Positions 9,043 to 17,583 of a DNA stretch of 64,000 nt are shown in pieces. This DNA is from Vibrio mediterranei (GTDB lineage Bacteria; Pseudomonadota; Gammaproteobacteria; Enterobacterales; Vibrionaceae): positions 62,001 to 126,000 of the forward strand of contig NZ_FLLQ01000006.1 of the NCBI RefSeq assembly GCF_900088415.1. Reading direction: 5' to 3'. The position numbers and the translations under genes are program-made. How positions within the stretch are numbered: the first letter of the stretch is position 1; each line of letters begins with the position of its first letter. The notes beneath the pieces are model-generated. The model searched no databases and was not told where the DNA came from. It worked only from the letters and a program-made list of their open reading frames with translations.

Positions 9043-9724
9043 TGTTGTTTTCCCTGTTTTCAATATTTGCACTTACCAAACTTGATACGACTATTGCCAT
9101 ATAGAACACTCCGACAATGGCTTCCAAATACACGACAACTTGTGCTAGCGGAGTAATTGGACTGATGTCGCCATAACCTAACGTTGTTAAAGTAACGAAG
9201 CTGAAATACGCTGCGTTAGAGAAATTCTCTCCCCACGTAATGGCTTCGAGCCCCGTAAAGGCTTGTGGGGAATATTCGATAATAATTAAGTAAACGATAG
9301 CCCACATTAAGCCGAGTAGTAAAAATAATGCTACTGAACCAATGACTTTGTTGGTGTTGACCTTGCCGTGGAAGAGCACCTGTTTAGCTGTCGACTTAAA
9401 GGTACCAAAGAAGAATGAGAAGGTGAGGGCGAGCATAACGAAGTCCATTTCACGGAGCTCGAAGACAATTTTTGCCAACGTCGCTAAGATCCATAGGCAT
9501 ACCAGCGTTATCAAAAATCGCGTCCATCCTTTATCGAATCGCAGACTGGCCAAGCAAACAATGAAAGTGACGATGATAAACAGTTGAAGAACATGATCTA
9601 TTACACCTTGTCCAACGATTTCGGCCAATGCTGAGCTGATCAGTAACGCGATGAGCGACACCGTAAGATAGAAGAAATTATTGTCTTCATTGATTTTTTT
9701 TAACCGATTCCCCATTTCCATCAT
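9035..9724 (-). CDS. Two-TM-pore potassium-channel-like protein
   Basis: A 229-residue membrane protein with about six hydrophobic segments. The C-terminal pair frames a pore loop with the K+ selectivity filter TLGYGD at residues 181-186 (FVTLTTLGYGDISPITP), typical of the Ion_trans_2 family. No C-terminal RCK/TrkA nucleotide-binding domain follows, so any gating signal is unknown. AGGGAGA precedes ATG 9724, and a second ATG follows directly. It sits inside an efflux operon between the HlyD adaptor (9-nt gap) and the AI-2E permease (8-nt overlap), an unusual place for an ion channel. Confidence 0.87.
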   Translation of the reverse strand: MMEMGNRLKKINEDNNFFYLTVSLIALLISSALAEIVGQGVIDHVLQLFIIVTFIVCLASLRFDKGWTRFLITLVCLWILATLAKIVFELREMDFVMLALTFSFFFGTFKSTAKQVLFHGKVNTNKVIGSVALFLLLGLMWAIVYLIIIEYSPQAFTGLEAITWGENFSNAAYFSFVTLTTLGYGDISPITPLAQVVVYLEAIVGVFYMAIVVSSLVSANIENRENNNG

Positions 9725-9733
9725 TGTTTCTCC

Positions 9734-10612
9734 CTAGTCTTCATTTTGTTCCATCACCATGATCGACGCTGATAATCCAAAGCGCAGATGCACTCCTTCA
9801 GGGAGTTCATGTAGCGACACACGAACTGGGATTCTCTGGGCGAGGCGAATCCATTGGAAGACAGGATTGACGTTGGGCAACAGGTTATAGCCAACTGTGC
9901 CATCTTTGGGCGCGATACCCCAGCCGATAGAATCGACAGTGGCATTAATAGGTTCATCTGGATGTGACATCAAAGTCACTCTTGCTTGGCTACCAGGGTG
10001 TATTCTTGGTAGTTGGTTTTCTCTAAAGAAGCCAAATACCCAGAAACTGTTTTCATCAATCAAGGCGACAAGAGGTTGGTTAGCGACGGCCTGTGTTCCT
10101 TCACGGATATCAAGGTTGGAGACATAGCCATCCACCGAGGCGACAACGCGCGTATAGCTATGATTGAGGCGAGCGGACTTTAATTGTTCCTCTGAGGCTT
10201 TGATTTGCAGCAGTGACTCTTGATAGGCAATTTCGCGTCGAATGAGATCCTTATGAGAGACTGCTCCTTTGTCTTTTTTACGAATGTCGAGCAAACGGTC
10301 GTACTCGATTTTCTTTCCCTTTGAGCTGATGATGGCGCGTTGCAAAGCCACTTCGGCTTGTGAGAGGGCAACTTGATAGGTTTCAGGGTCGATTTCAAAT
10401 AACAAGTCGCCTCGTTTGACTTGTTGGTTGTCAACAATAGCTACGTTGACAATCGGGCCTGAGACTCTTGGGGCAACCTTGATGATATTGGCTCTAACTT
10501 GTCCATCGCGTGTCCAAGGGTTGTTGAAGTAGTCTTGGTATTTCTGATACCCAAACCACCCAGCGCCACTAAGGATAATCAGGTTTAGGATAATAATGAG
10601 AGATTTTTTCAT
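9734..10612 (-). CDS. HlyD/AaeA-like membrane fusion protein
   Basis: The periplasmic adaptor of an efflux system, 292 residues. An N-terminal membrane anchor (residues 4-20) is followed by the motif NPWTRDGQVRANI that is typical of AaeA/MdtN-type adaptors. Then come a biotinyl-lipoyl half, a coiled-coil hairpin (about 85-150), the second lipoyl half (VDGYVSNLDIREG) and a beta-barrel region. Partners are the FUSC pump, the NodT lipoprotein and the DUF1656 protein in the same operon. AaeAB exports aromatic carboxylates in E. coli, but the substrate here is unproven. Confidence 0.88.
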   Translation of the reverse strand: MKKSLIIILNLIILSGAGWFGYQKYQDYFNNPWTRDGQVRANIIKVAPRVSGPIVNVAIVDNQQVKRGDLLFEIDPETYQVALSQAEVALQRAIISSKGKKIEYDRLLDIRKKDKGAVSHKDLIRREIAYQESLLQIKASEEQLKSARLNHSYTRVVASVDGYVSNLDIREGTQAVANQPLVALIDENSFWVFGFFRENQLPRIHPGSQARVTLMSHPDEPINATVDSIGWGIAPKDGTVGYNLLPNVNPVFQWIRLAQRIPVRVSLHELPEGVHLRFGLSASIMVMEQNED

Positions 10613-10624
10613 AGTGACGAGCTC

Positions 10625-10828
10625 CTAAAACCTTAAATAGAAATGGTCGATAGCAATGACATACAACACTAGGATTGCTAAGAATGTGGGCGAAGGGAAG
10701 GCGATGAATCTTGATAGCTTCACCTTGTTTAGCATCACGACGGTTATCCAAGTCGCAATGAGCGCGAGAATCAGGACTAACACCAAAGGAGAAAAGTAAA
10801 TATCTCCCCACGACATTTCATGTGGCAT
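10625..10828 (-). CDS. DUF1656 small membrane protein (AaeX-like)
   Basis: A 67-residue protein with two hydrophobic segments (VLVLILALIATWITVVM and SPTFLAILVLYVIAID). This length and layout match DUF1656/AaeX proteins, which regularly accompany AaeA and AaeB/FUSC genes. The ATG at 10828 directly follows the TAG stop of the outer-membrane gene, so translation is very likely coupled. The HlyD gene starts 12 nt after its stop. Its biochemical role is unknown in the family. Confidence 0.85.
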   Translation of the reverse strand: MPHEMSWGDIYFSPLVLVLILALIATWITVVMLNKVKLSRFIAFPSPTFLAILVLYVIAIDHFYLRF

Positions 10829-12451
10829 CTATTTATCCTCCTTGTCCGTTGCTGGTGGTTTGGCACCTGTGCGTAGCGTTAATGAAGGTAGAGCAACATT
10901 TTCTTGCTGTAATTGGTCACTCCAATCGGTGCGCTTGTTCATCTGTCCGACATGCTCTGGAGACACAAACGCTTTTCCTGAGTTAATTTGCCAACCGCCA
11001 CCTAGTGACTTGTACAAGGCGACAACTTGGTTAGCGACGTTTCCTTTAATTTGCGCGTAACTGTCTTCGCTTCGGGTCATTTTTTCGACGGAGTTCAATA
11101 AACGCTCAAATGAGATTTGTCCGTTCTCATACTGGGTGAGCGAGATATTAAACGCGCGAACTGAGGCGTTTACTGACTCTAATCGCAGGGATTTTTGTTC
11201 TCGATACAAATCGTAGGCTTCCATTGCATTCGTTACCTCTTGAACCGCTTGTAGTACTTTTTTGTTGTAATTGGTCAGGGTTTCTTGGAATTTCGCGTCT
11301 TCAAAACGGATATTGTTCTTCACTCTTCCATATTGAAAAATGTTCCAGCTCATTGCGGGTCCGGCCACTAAAGTCAGCGAATCGTTGAAGCTGAAACTAC
11401 TGCCTGAAGGTACAGAGCTGTTAATGCCTATGGATCCAAAGAGGGAGAAGCTCGGGTACAACGCCGTTTCAGCTACACCGATTTGAGCGCTTTGGGCATG
11501 AGCTTGAAGCTCTGCGACTTGTAAGTCTGGTCTGCGCATCACCAAACTAGCGTCAACAAGATTGGCTAATACTGGGGTTTCTGGAACGATAGAGCCATCT
11601 CCCTTTTCCGAAATAGTGCTTTTTGATCCAGAAGCTTTAAAACGCTGCTCAAATTGAACCAGTTTCTGCTCCATGTCTGACTTAAGAATGGGTTCTATTT
11701 CTTCAGGCAACGTGCCCAGCAGGACCGCCAAGGCATTTTTGGCTTGCAACATCGCCACTGTTAGTCCTGGTAGGGCTGCTTTGGTGGTGAATAGTTGATT
11801 GCGCGCCTGTTGAACGTCGAGTTCGGTGACATTGCCTGACTCAAACTGCACTCGCGTAATGTTGACTACTCGCTCTTGAATCTCGATATTGCGCTGTGAA
11901 AGCAGTATGCGTTCTTGGAATGTTCGGTAATTAATATAGTTTCTTGCCACTTCAGAGGTGATGGTCACCAAAATATCGTTGTAGGAAGCGATGGAGGCGT
12001 AATAACCCGCTTGGGCTGACTCAATTCCGCGTGCATATTTTCCCCAAACATCCATTTCCCAACCCGCATCAAAGCTCAAGGTTGCATTGTTGAATGAACT
12101 TTCATTGGCGTAAGCTTTGGCTAGGTTGCCAGATATGGATTGTAGCTGAGGATATTGCAATCCATCGGCGATACCCAGAACTGAACGCGCTTGCAAGATT
12201 CTAAAACCGGCTGCTTCCACATCTAAATTCTGTTGAGAGGCAATATCAACCAGTTTGTTCAAAGTCGGGTCGTTAAACTGTTCCCACCATTTTACGGTTG
12301 AGTCCATGCTAGCTTGTGTGTCTGAATCGTTCCACGATGACGGAAGTTGGGTTTCTTGACTCGGTGTAAAATCTGGACCAAGCGTAGTACACGCTGTCAT
12401 AGACAACGTGGCTAACGCGATAAAACAGGACTTTGTGAGATTAGAGATCAT
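10829..12451 (-). CDS. NodT-family outer-membrane efflux lipoprotein
   Basis: A TolC-like outer-membrane channel subunit of 540 residues. The signal peptide MISNLTKSCFIALATLSMTAC ends in a lipobox (LSMTAC) with lipidated Cys21. The family hallmark GPDF/Y follows at once (TTLGPDFTP), as in NodT/OprM/CusC proteins. Two repeated OEP domains with long helices fill the rest, and the region around 268-300 (SGSKSTISEKGDGSIVPE) looks like an extra insertion. It is placed between FUSC (11-nt gap) and DUF1656 (0-nt gap), completing a tripartite envelope-spanning efflux system. Confidence 0.9.
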   Translation of the reverse strand: MISNLTKSCFIALATLSMTACTTLGPDFTPSQETQLPSSWNDSDTQASMDSTVKWWEQFNDPTLNKLVDIASQQNLDVEAAGFRILQARSVLGIADGLQYPQLQSISGNLAKAYANESSFNNATLSFDAGWEMDVWGKYARGIESAQAGYYASIASYNDILVTITSEVARNYINYRTFQERILLSQRNIEIQERVVNITRVQFESGNVTELDVQQARNQLFTTKAALPGLTVAMLQAKNALAVLLGTLPEEIEPILKSDMEQKLVQFEQRFKASGSKSTISEKGDGSIVPETPVLANLVDASLVMRRPDLQVAELQAHAQSAQIGVAETALYPSFSLFGSIGINSSVPSGSSFSFNDSLTLVAGPAMSWNIFQYGRVKNNIRFEDAKFQETLTNYNKKVLQAVQEVTNAMEAYDLYREQKSLRLESVNASVRAFNISLTQYENGQISFERLLNSVEKMTRSEDSYAQIKGNVANQVVALYKSLGGGWQINSGKAFVSPEHVGQMNKRTDWSDQLQQENVALPSLTLRTGAKPPATDKEDK

Positions 12452-12462
12452 TACTACCTTTC

Positions 12463-14631
12463 CTAAAATCGATGCATTTTGAGATTATTGAGGTCGACAT
12501 TCTGAACCGCTTCTTCCACTTTTATCAGAGACTCAAAAACACTTCGTTTTAAGCTGAGGAAGATATAGAACTCTGCAATGTCTTTTTGAGCGTACTGCTC
12601 AGGATCTAACTGCTGAAAAAACACATCGAGAATAGCCTCTGTTTTAGCGTATTCGCATTGCACATCTTTAAGCGTTTGTACACGCTCTCTTTGAACACGG
12701 TTATGAGTACGGATTAACGTTAGTAAGCTTTCGTCCGTGTACTCGTTTCTAAGCTTAGTAATCAATGGGTTATTTTTCAGATGAGTTTGTGCGATGACGA
12801 GTGTATTTAAATGATTTATTAAATTACGACACTGCTTTGTGTAGGCAGTCAGTGATTGGTGATCGTTCTTGTCAAAGTAGTTGAGATCGATCTTACTTGC
12901 CCACAATGCAAGTTTCTTAGCTGCAACATTGGCCGTTTTTAGATGTAATTGAATTGTAAAGTTAGTCAGGGTTGAGCGGTTTAGCATTTGAAGCTTAACA
13001 ACTAATTGATAAACATGAGTGAAAAGTCTTTGTCTTACCAATAAGAATAGGCGTTCGGCTTTACTTGAGAAAGGGAAGTAATGGGCGAACACAAGCATTA
13101 AAACCACAAGATAGAACAACATCATGATGGTAAGGAGAATGCCAAAATGGTAATTCATGACGTTGTCGATACCGAGAATAAAAAGGCCGATCATAAAGAA
13201 GATTGTGATGGGGCCTTTAAATAGATAGAAGCCTATAAAGGTATACGCAAAAAGGAAAAGGGCGAGTTCGATGCCAAGTTCCAGTGTGGGAAGAACAAAA
13301 ACGTATGCGGGAACGGCAAAGATAAACCCGAACGTAAATAGAAAGCCGAGTAATTTAGGATGCACGGGTAGGAAAGAGAGTAAAGAAACAAAAATGGTGG
13401 AGAAAATGACGAAGCTATACCCACCCGGAGGATTGAAAAAGATCCAGATAAAAGCGGCTACCCAGTAGGTCACCAAGACTTTAATCGATGTCTTAAAGTT
13501 TTCTGCGTCCCACCATAGGAAAGCTCCGGCACTTTTCCGAGGCTTTTCGTCAAATGACACTGATTTGGTAATGGAATCGATACAACTAACGGTTTCGGTC
13601 AGCCGAGAAATACTGGTATGAAGGCGGTTGAGCACATACCCCAAGGTAATGGCAGAACTCTTAGAGAGATGAGGATGATTACTGAGAGAGTCTAGGTCTA
13701 AGGCGACTTTTCGCTCTTGCCAACGATACTCTAACCCCTCGTCTGATGCTTGGAGGTAGTGTTCACACTGTTCGAATAATTGCTGAATATCGGCGACAAA
13801 CTCATCGTAATTGGTGATAAATTTCTGAGGCTCACCCTGCAGAAAGTTCGAACTAGAAGTTGCTATCAGCAGATTGGTTATCTGTTTGGTGTAGTGAAGC
13901 GTGAGCTGCCACTCTTGAAGGTAAGCGGACACATCGCTGCATTCTTTACTTTCGGTAGAAAAGCGAGTTTCTAAGGCGGTTTGACTCGCGTACAACTTCT
14001 CAATTAAGTCATTTAGACTGGGGGACTGACTATCGTCTGACGATGATTCAGACACCTTTTCCGAATCCGTTATATGAGATGTTGTGTTGATTGGTGGCGA
14101 GAGGCGTTCGAGGATCTGTTTTTGGAGCGAAACGACGTCGTGGGTCATACGGCGAAGATTCTGTTCTGTTTTGTTTGGGAACAGGTAGGTGCCTACCAAA
14201 GTATAAATAATGACACCAAACACGGTCATGTGAGCACGGTCAACGCCATATAAGAATGCACCTTCTGCATCTCCTCCGTTTGACATCATTAAAGTCATGA
14301 CGCCTGTTAACATGAATAACGTCGGATCTTTTAGATAAGCATTTTTAAAATAGAAGATAAAGGATGCCACAACAGAAACACTCAGCATGTATAGCAGTCG
14401 ATCTTGGGCGAACATACCGACTAGCAACAATCCAATAACGGCACCAACTATGGTTCCAAGTACTCTTAAGGTTCCTTTCTCTAATGATTCACGTTGGCTT
14501 CCTGTTGATGCGATGAGCATAACAGTGGTAGCCGCAGTAGAAGCCTGAGGCCAACCTAATGCAAATGGAATGAGGTAAGCGAGGGTAAGACTGAGTGCTA
14601 CCTTTGTCGCGAATTTGGCCTTGTCGTTCAT
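12463..14631 (-). CDS. AaeB/FUSC-family inner-membrane efflux pump
   Basis: A 722-residue protein with the duplicated FUSC architecture: about five to six membrane segments near residues 10-160, a large soluble helical part, a second membrane block near 375-520 and a helical C-terminal domain. This matches AaeB-type exporters of aromatic acids and toxic weak acids. It is the first gene of a minus-strand operon of six genes with gaps of 0-12 nt or overlaps. The long central cytoplasmic region (about 170-365) with Ser-rich SSSDDSQSPS is variable in the family. The substrate is unknown. Confidence 0.87.
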   Translation of the reverse strand: MNDKAKFATKVALSLTLAYLIPFALGWPQASTAATTVMLIASTGSQRESLEKGTLRVLGTIVGAVIGLLLVGMFAQDRLLYMLSVSVVASFIFYFKNAYLKDPTLFMLTGVMTLMMSNGGDAEGAFLYGVDRAHMTVFGVIIYTLVGTYLFPNKTEQNLRRMTHDVVSLQKQILERLSPPINTTSHITDSEKVSESSSDDSQSPSLNDLIEKLYASQTALETRFSTESKECSDVSAYLQEWQLTLHYTKQITNLLIATSSSNFLQGEPQKFITNYDEFVADIQQLFEQCEHYLQASDEGLEYRWQERKVALDLDSLSNHPHLSKSSAITLGYVLNRLHTSISRLTETVSCIDSITKSVSFDEKPRKSAGAFLWWDAENFKTSIKVLVTYWVAAFIWIFFNPPGGYSFVIFSTIFVSLLSFLPVHPKLLGFLFTFGFIFAVPAYVFVLPTLELGIELALFLFAYTFIGFYLFKGPITIFFMIGLFILGIDNVMNYHFGILLTIMMLFYLVVLMLVFAHYFPFSSKAERLFLLVRQRLFTHVYQLVVKLQMLNRSTLTNFTIQLHLKTANVAAKKLALWASKIDLNYFDKNDHQSLTAYTKQCRNLINHLNTLVIAQTHLKNNPLITKLRNEYTDESLLTLIRTHNRVQRERVQTLKDVQCEYAKTEAILDVFFQQLDPEQYAQKDIAEFYIFLSLKRSVFESLIKVEEAVQNVDLNNLKMHRF

Positions 14632-14727
14632 AATCCCTTACGTTGAAGATACCAACTCATAAGAAACTATAGACATTAAATGAAGTTTTGCGTGGTAATT
14701 TTGACGATAACTATTGAAAATTAAAGA

Positions 14728-14753
14728 AAAAAGCGCTGCCGAGCAGCGCTTTG
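14728..14753 (-). terminator. Intrinsic terminator of the Cys-rich permease gene
   Basis: AAAGCGCTGC at 14730-14739 pairs with 14743-14752. Read on the minus strand, the stem is followed by TTTTTTCTTT. It lies about 18 nt after the stop of the permease at 14771. Confidence 0.85.
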
Positions 14754-14770
14754 AAGTTTACTAAGTTGTA

Positions 14771-15895
14771 TTAACCAAATAGGTAGCTGTAGAGGTAACC
14801 CGCGCTAATTGCCATGCCTAAGATAACGACTAAGAAAGCGGCAATCATTTGGTTCTTGAAGATAGATTTCAACAAGATAACCTCTGTTAAGCTGGCACCA
14901 GCACTGCCAATGATAAGTGCCATCACAGATCCTAAAGCCATACCTTTTTGAACCAAAGCTGCACTTAGCGGAATAACGGCCTCTGCACGAATGTATAGTG
15001 GAATACCAATAACAGCTGCAATCGGAATCGCATACCATACTCCTTCACCAGCATATTCTGCGATAAGGTCAGTTGGTATAAACCCGTAAATAAATGAACC
15101 TAACAAGATACCAATCATTAGATATGGGAATACTTGTTTGAAGTCGCTCCAAGTCGATTTCCAAATACGTAGCCAGCGGCTATCTTCTTTTGTTACTGCT
15201 GAAGTGGTGCCACAACATGCACTACCATCGGTGTTGATGTCGGTAATGGTTGGTTCCTCGCTAGAGCAGCAGCTTGTTTTCGCAGCTACAGGTGCACAGC
15301 ATGACGACTCTTTTGCCTGCGTTACAACCGGTTTTGCAGAAGTGCCACAGCCGCTAGATGTGCCGCAAGAAGAAGTTTCAACTTTTGCAGGTTCAGTATC
15401 ACCACATGATGTACCACATGAGCTCGCTGCTGAGTTGGTTTGGTATGCTTCAGGTTTTACGTAGCGTTCAAATCCTAGTTTCTCTAGAACATAGCCAGCA
15501 GTGACGGCAACGAACATTGCGATAGAGAAATAGAACACTGCGACTTTGATACCAAATGTCACCACGAACAAGCCGATGATTACAGGGTTAAGTAATGGGC
15601 TAGCGAACAAGAAAACCATCATTGGGCCAAACCCCGCTCTCGCTCTCAGCAAACCTTTTAAGAAAGGGATGGTTGAGCATGAGCAAAACGGTGTAATTGA
15701 GCCAAGAAGGGCAGCAATAAAGTAACCTTTGCCATTTTTGGAACTCAGAATAGATTGGATTTTTTCAGGTGTTAGGAACTCCTGCAATACCCCAACAATG
15801 TAACTTATTGCTAAGAAAAGGATGATAAGTTCAGTGGCTAGAAAGGCAAACATGTTTGCAGTTTCTTTAGCCATTTCTAAAAATTCAGCGTTCAT
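14771..15895 (-). CDS. Cys-rich permease of the DUF318/ArsP superfamily
   Basis: A 374-residue membrane protein of the permease superfamily that includes ArsP and SO_0444-type metal/metalloid efflux proteins. The N-terminal membrane half carries CSCS in ITPFCSCSTIPF (about residues 70-81), a motif of the family. The central cytoplasmic loop (about 155-230) is exceptionally rich in cysteine, with repeated SCGTS and two SCC clusters, and probably binds a thiophilic ion. A second membrane half follows. It is a single-gene unit with its own promoter, a perfect palindromic operator and a terminator, which suggests metal- or metalloid-controlled expression. The ion itself is unknown. Confidence 0.85.
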   Translation of the reverse strand: MNAEFLEMAKETANMFAFLATELIILFLAISYIVGVLQEFLTPEKIQSILSSKNGKGYFIAALLGSITPFCSCSTIPFLKGLLRARAGFGPMMVFLFASPLLNPVIIGLFVVTFGIKVAVFYFSIAMFVAVTAGYVLEKLGFERYVKPEAYQTNSAASSCGTSCGDTEPAKVETSSCGTSSGCGTSAKPVVTQAKESSCCAPVAAKTSCCSSEEPTITDINTDGSACCGTTSAVTKEDSRWLRIWKSTWSDFKQVFPYLMIGILLGSFIYGFIPTDLIAEYAGEGVWYAIPIAAVIGIPLYIRAEAVIPLSAALVQKGMALGSVMALIIGSAGASLTEVILLKSIFKNQMIAAFLVVILGMAISAGYLYSYLFG

Positions 15896-15928
15896 ATTAG
15901 TTAGTCCTAATGATTCGATATGTTTGGA

Positions 15929-15956
15929 ATTATAGAACTATTTGGATTGAGATCAA
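15929..15956 (-). promoter_or_regulatory. Sigma70-type promoter of the Cys-rich permease
   Basis: On the minus strand TTGATC (15956-15951) and a perfect TATAAT (15934-15929) are separated by 16 bp, about 34 bp upstream of the ATG at 15895. The -35 box is 4 bp from the palindrome at 15961-15982. Confidence 0.7.
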
Positions 15957-15960
15957 TAAA

Positions 15961-15982
15961 TATTTCGATAAATATCGAAATA
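15961..15982. promoter_or_regulatory. Perfect palindromic operator, TATTTCGATA-AA-TATCGAAATA
   Basis: A 10-bp perfect inverted repeat with a 2-bp centre lies immediately upstream of the -35 box of the Cys-rich permease promoter. Size, AT-rich ends and the TTCGA core resemble operators of ArsR/SmtB-type winged-helix sensors. The binding protein is not encoded next to it, so its identity is inference. Confidence 0.6.
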
Positions 15983-16009
15983 AATTTTAATGCACTGAAA
16001 TTAATAATA

Positions 16010-16034
16010 AAAAAAGCGGCCATGAAGGCCGCTT
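16010..16034 (-). terminator. Intrinsic terminator of the cystine carrier gene
   Basis: AAGCGGCC at 16014-16021 pairs with GGCCGCTT at 16027-16034 across a 5-nt loop. On the minus strand it continues into a T-run, 25 nt after the stop of the gene at 16059. Confidence 0.85.
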
Positions 16035-16058
16035 CGCTAGAATGACTTGAGCTAGTTA

Positions 16059-17426
16059 TTATGCGTTAGCTTGCTCGAGCTCAGGTTGTTTCTTCTTGAG
16101 CAGACGACTAGTAATAGTACCTGCGGTCATCGCGCCAGAGACATTCAGTGCGGTACGCGCCATGTCGATTAAAGGTTCAATGGAGATAAGTAGCGCAGCG
16201 ATAGTGACCGGCAACCCCATTGCTGGCAGTACGATAAGAGCAGCAAATGTTGCGCCGCCACCGACACCCGCGATACCAAAAGAGCTAATAGTAATAATGG
16301 CAACTAACGACAGGATGAAGTTAAAGTCCATTGGGTCAATACCGACAGTTGGTGCAACCATTACGGCTAACATTGCAGGATAGATACCGGCACAACCGTT
16401 TTGTCCAATTGTCGCCCCAAATGATGCTGATAAGTTAGCAATAGCTGGTGGTACGTTGAGTTTGGTAACCTGTGCTTCTACGTTCAATGGAATGGTCGCA
16501 GCAGAGCTTCGAGATGAGAACGCAAAAGTTAGTACTGGCCAAATCTTCTGGAAATATTCTTTCGGACTTACGCCAACAAGTGAGACCAAGAAACCGTGAA
16601 CCAAGAACATTAAGAAAATGGCTAAGTAAGACGCAACGATAAAACCAAGTAGATTTAAGATGTCACCTGCACTTGAAGTCGCGACAACTTTCGCCATCAG
16701 AGCGGCAATGCCATAAGGCGTTAACGCCATAATCATTTTTACCAGGCGCATAACAACAGATTGCGTTGCATCGACAAAAGTGCGGATCGGTGACTCAAGC
16801 TCTTCTTTTTCGGCCATCACTTTTCGTGCTGCGATACCGGTAAGGACACCAAAAATAACTACAGCGATAATAGAAGTAGAGCGGGCACCGGTTAGGTCAG
16901 CAAATGGATTGGTTGGAATGAAGCTAACCAGCATTTGTGGAATTGTGAGATCGCTTACACGGTCGACGCGACTTTCTAGTATCGCGATACGAGCCGTTTC
17001 ACGTGCACCTTCAGTGAGCCCTTCAGCACTTAAACCAAATGCTTGAGTGACTGCAATACCGATAAGCGCAGATACGGCAGTCGTAGCAAGTAGTACAGAA
17101 ATAGTCAGACCACTAATTTTGCCTAAAGAGCCGCCTTTTTCCAGTTTTACCACAGCGGCAATCATAGAAACTAAAACTAAAGGCATGATGATCATTTTTA
17201 GAAGACCGACATAGCCTCTGCCCACAACGTTAACCCATTCAAGGGTTTCGGAAATAGCTGCGTGACCTTCACCTAGTAGTAATTGTAGTCCGAGTCCGAA
17301 AGCACTACCTAAAACCAAACCGAATAAAACAAGACGTGAAAGGGTGTGTTTCTTTTGTTGCTGTCCATACAAAAAATAGAGTATGCCTAAAAATATCGCT
17401 AGCGCTGCGACAACCGCAATTGACAT
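16059..17426 (-). CDS. tcyP: L-cystine uptake symporter TcyP (dicarboxylate/amino acid:cation family)
   Basis: A 455-residue inner-membrane carrier of the DAACS family. Key motifs are the serine-rich re-entrant loop FAFSSRSSAATIP (about residues 299-311), the following SASFGATIGQNGCAGIYPA, and the GVGGGATFAALIV segment. The overall sequence matches the TcyP/YdjN-type L-cystine importers rather than DctA or GltP, because of the N-terminal FLYGQQQKKHTLSRLVLFGL region. It stands alone with its own terminator. The import of a sulfur amino acid next to a thiol-rich metal permease may be coincidental. Confidence 0.87.
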   Translation of the reverse strand: MSIAVVAALAIFLGILYFLYGQQQKKHTLSRLVLFGLVLGSAFGLGLQLLLGEGHAAISETLEWVNVVGRGYVGLLKMIIMPLVLVSMIAAVVKLEKGGSLGKISGLTISVLLATTAVSALIGIAVTQAFGLSAEGLTEGARETARIAILESRVDRVSDLTIPQMLVSFIPTNPFADLTGARSTSIIAVVIFGVLTGIAARKVMAEKEELESPIRTFVDATQSVVMRLVKMIMALTPYGIAALMAKVVATSSAGDILNLLGFIVASYLAIFLMFLVHGFLVSLVGVSPKEYFQKIWPVLTFAFSSRSSAATIPLNVEAQVTKLNVPPAIANLSASFGATIGQNGCAGIYPAMLAVMVAPTVGIDPMDFNFILSLVAIITISSFGIAGVGGGATFAALIVLPAMGLPVTIAALLISIEPLIDMARTALNVSGAMTAGTITSRLLKKKQPELEQANA

Positions 17427-17583
17427 TGAAGTCTCCTTTTATCCATCTGACGTATAAACCTTATTTAGTATAAGGTAATTAGAAGTGTAGATGGCTAAAG
17501 TACCGATCTGTTGTAATCGTTAACAATAAATTAATGTCATTAGTTAGAGCAATTTGTTATATGCCGTTTAATATATATTCGAG

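Noticed and set aside
15138..15464. 108-codon plus-strand frame opposite the Cys-rich loop
   Set aside because: It is a shadow of the repetitive Cys codons of the permease on the minus strand and has no independent support.
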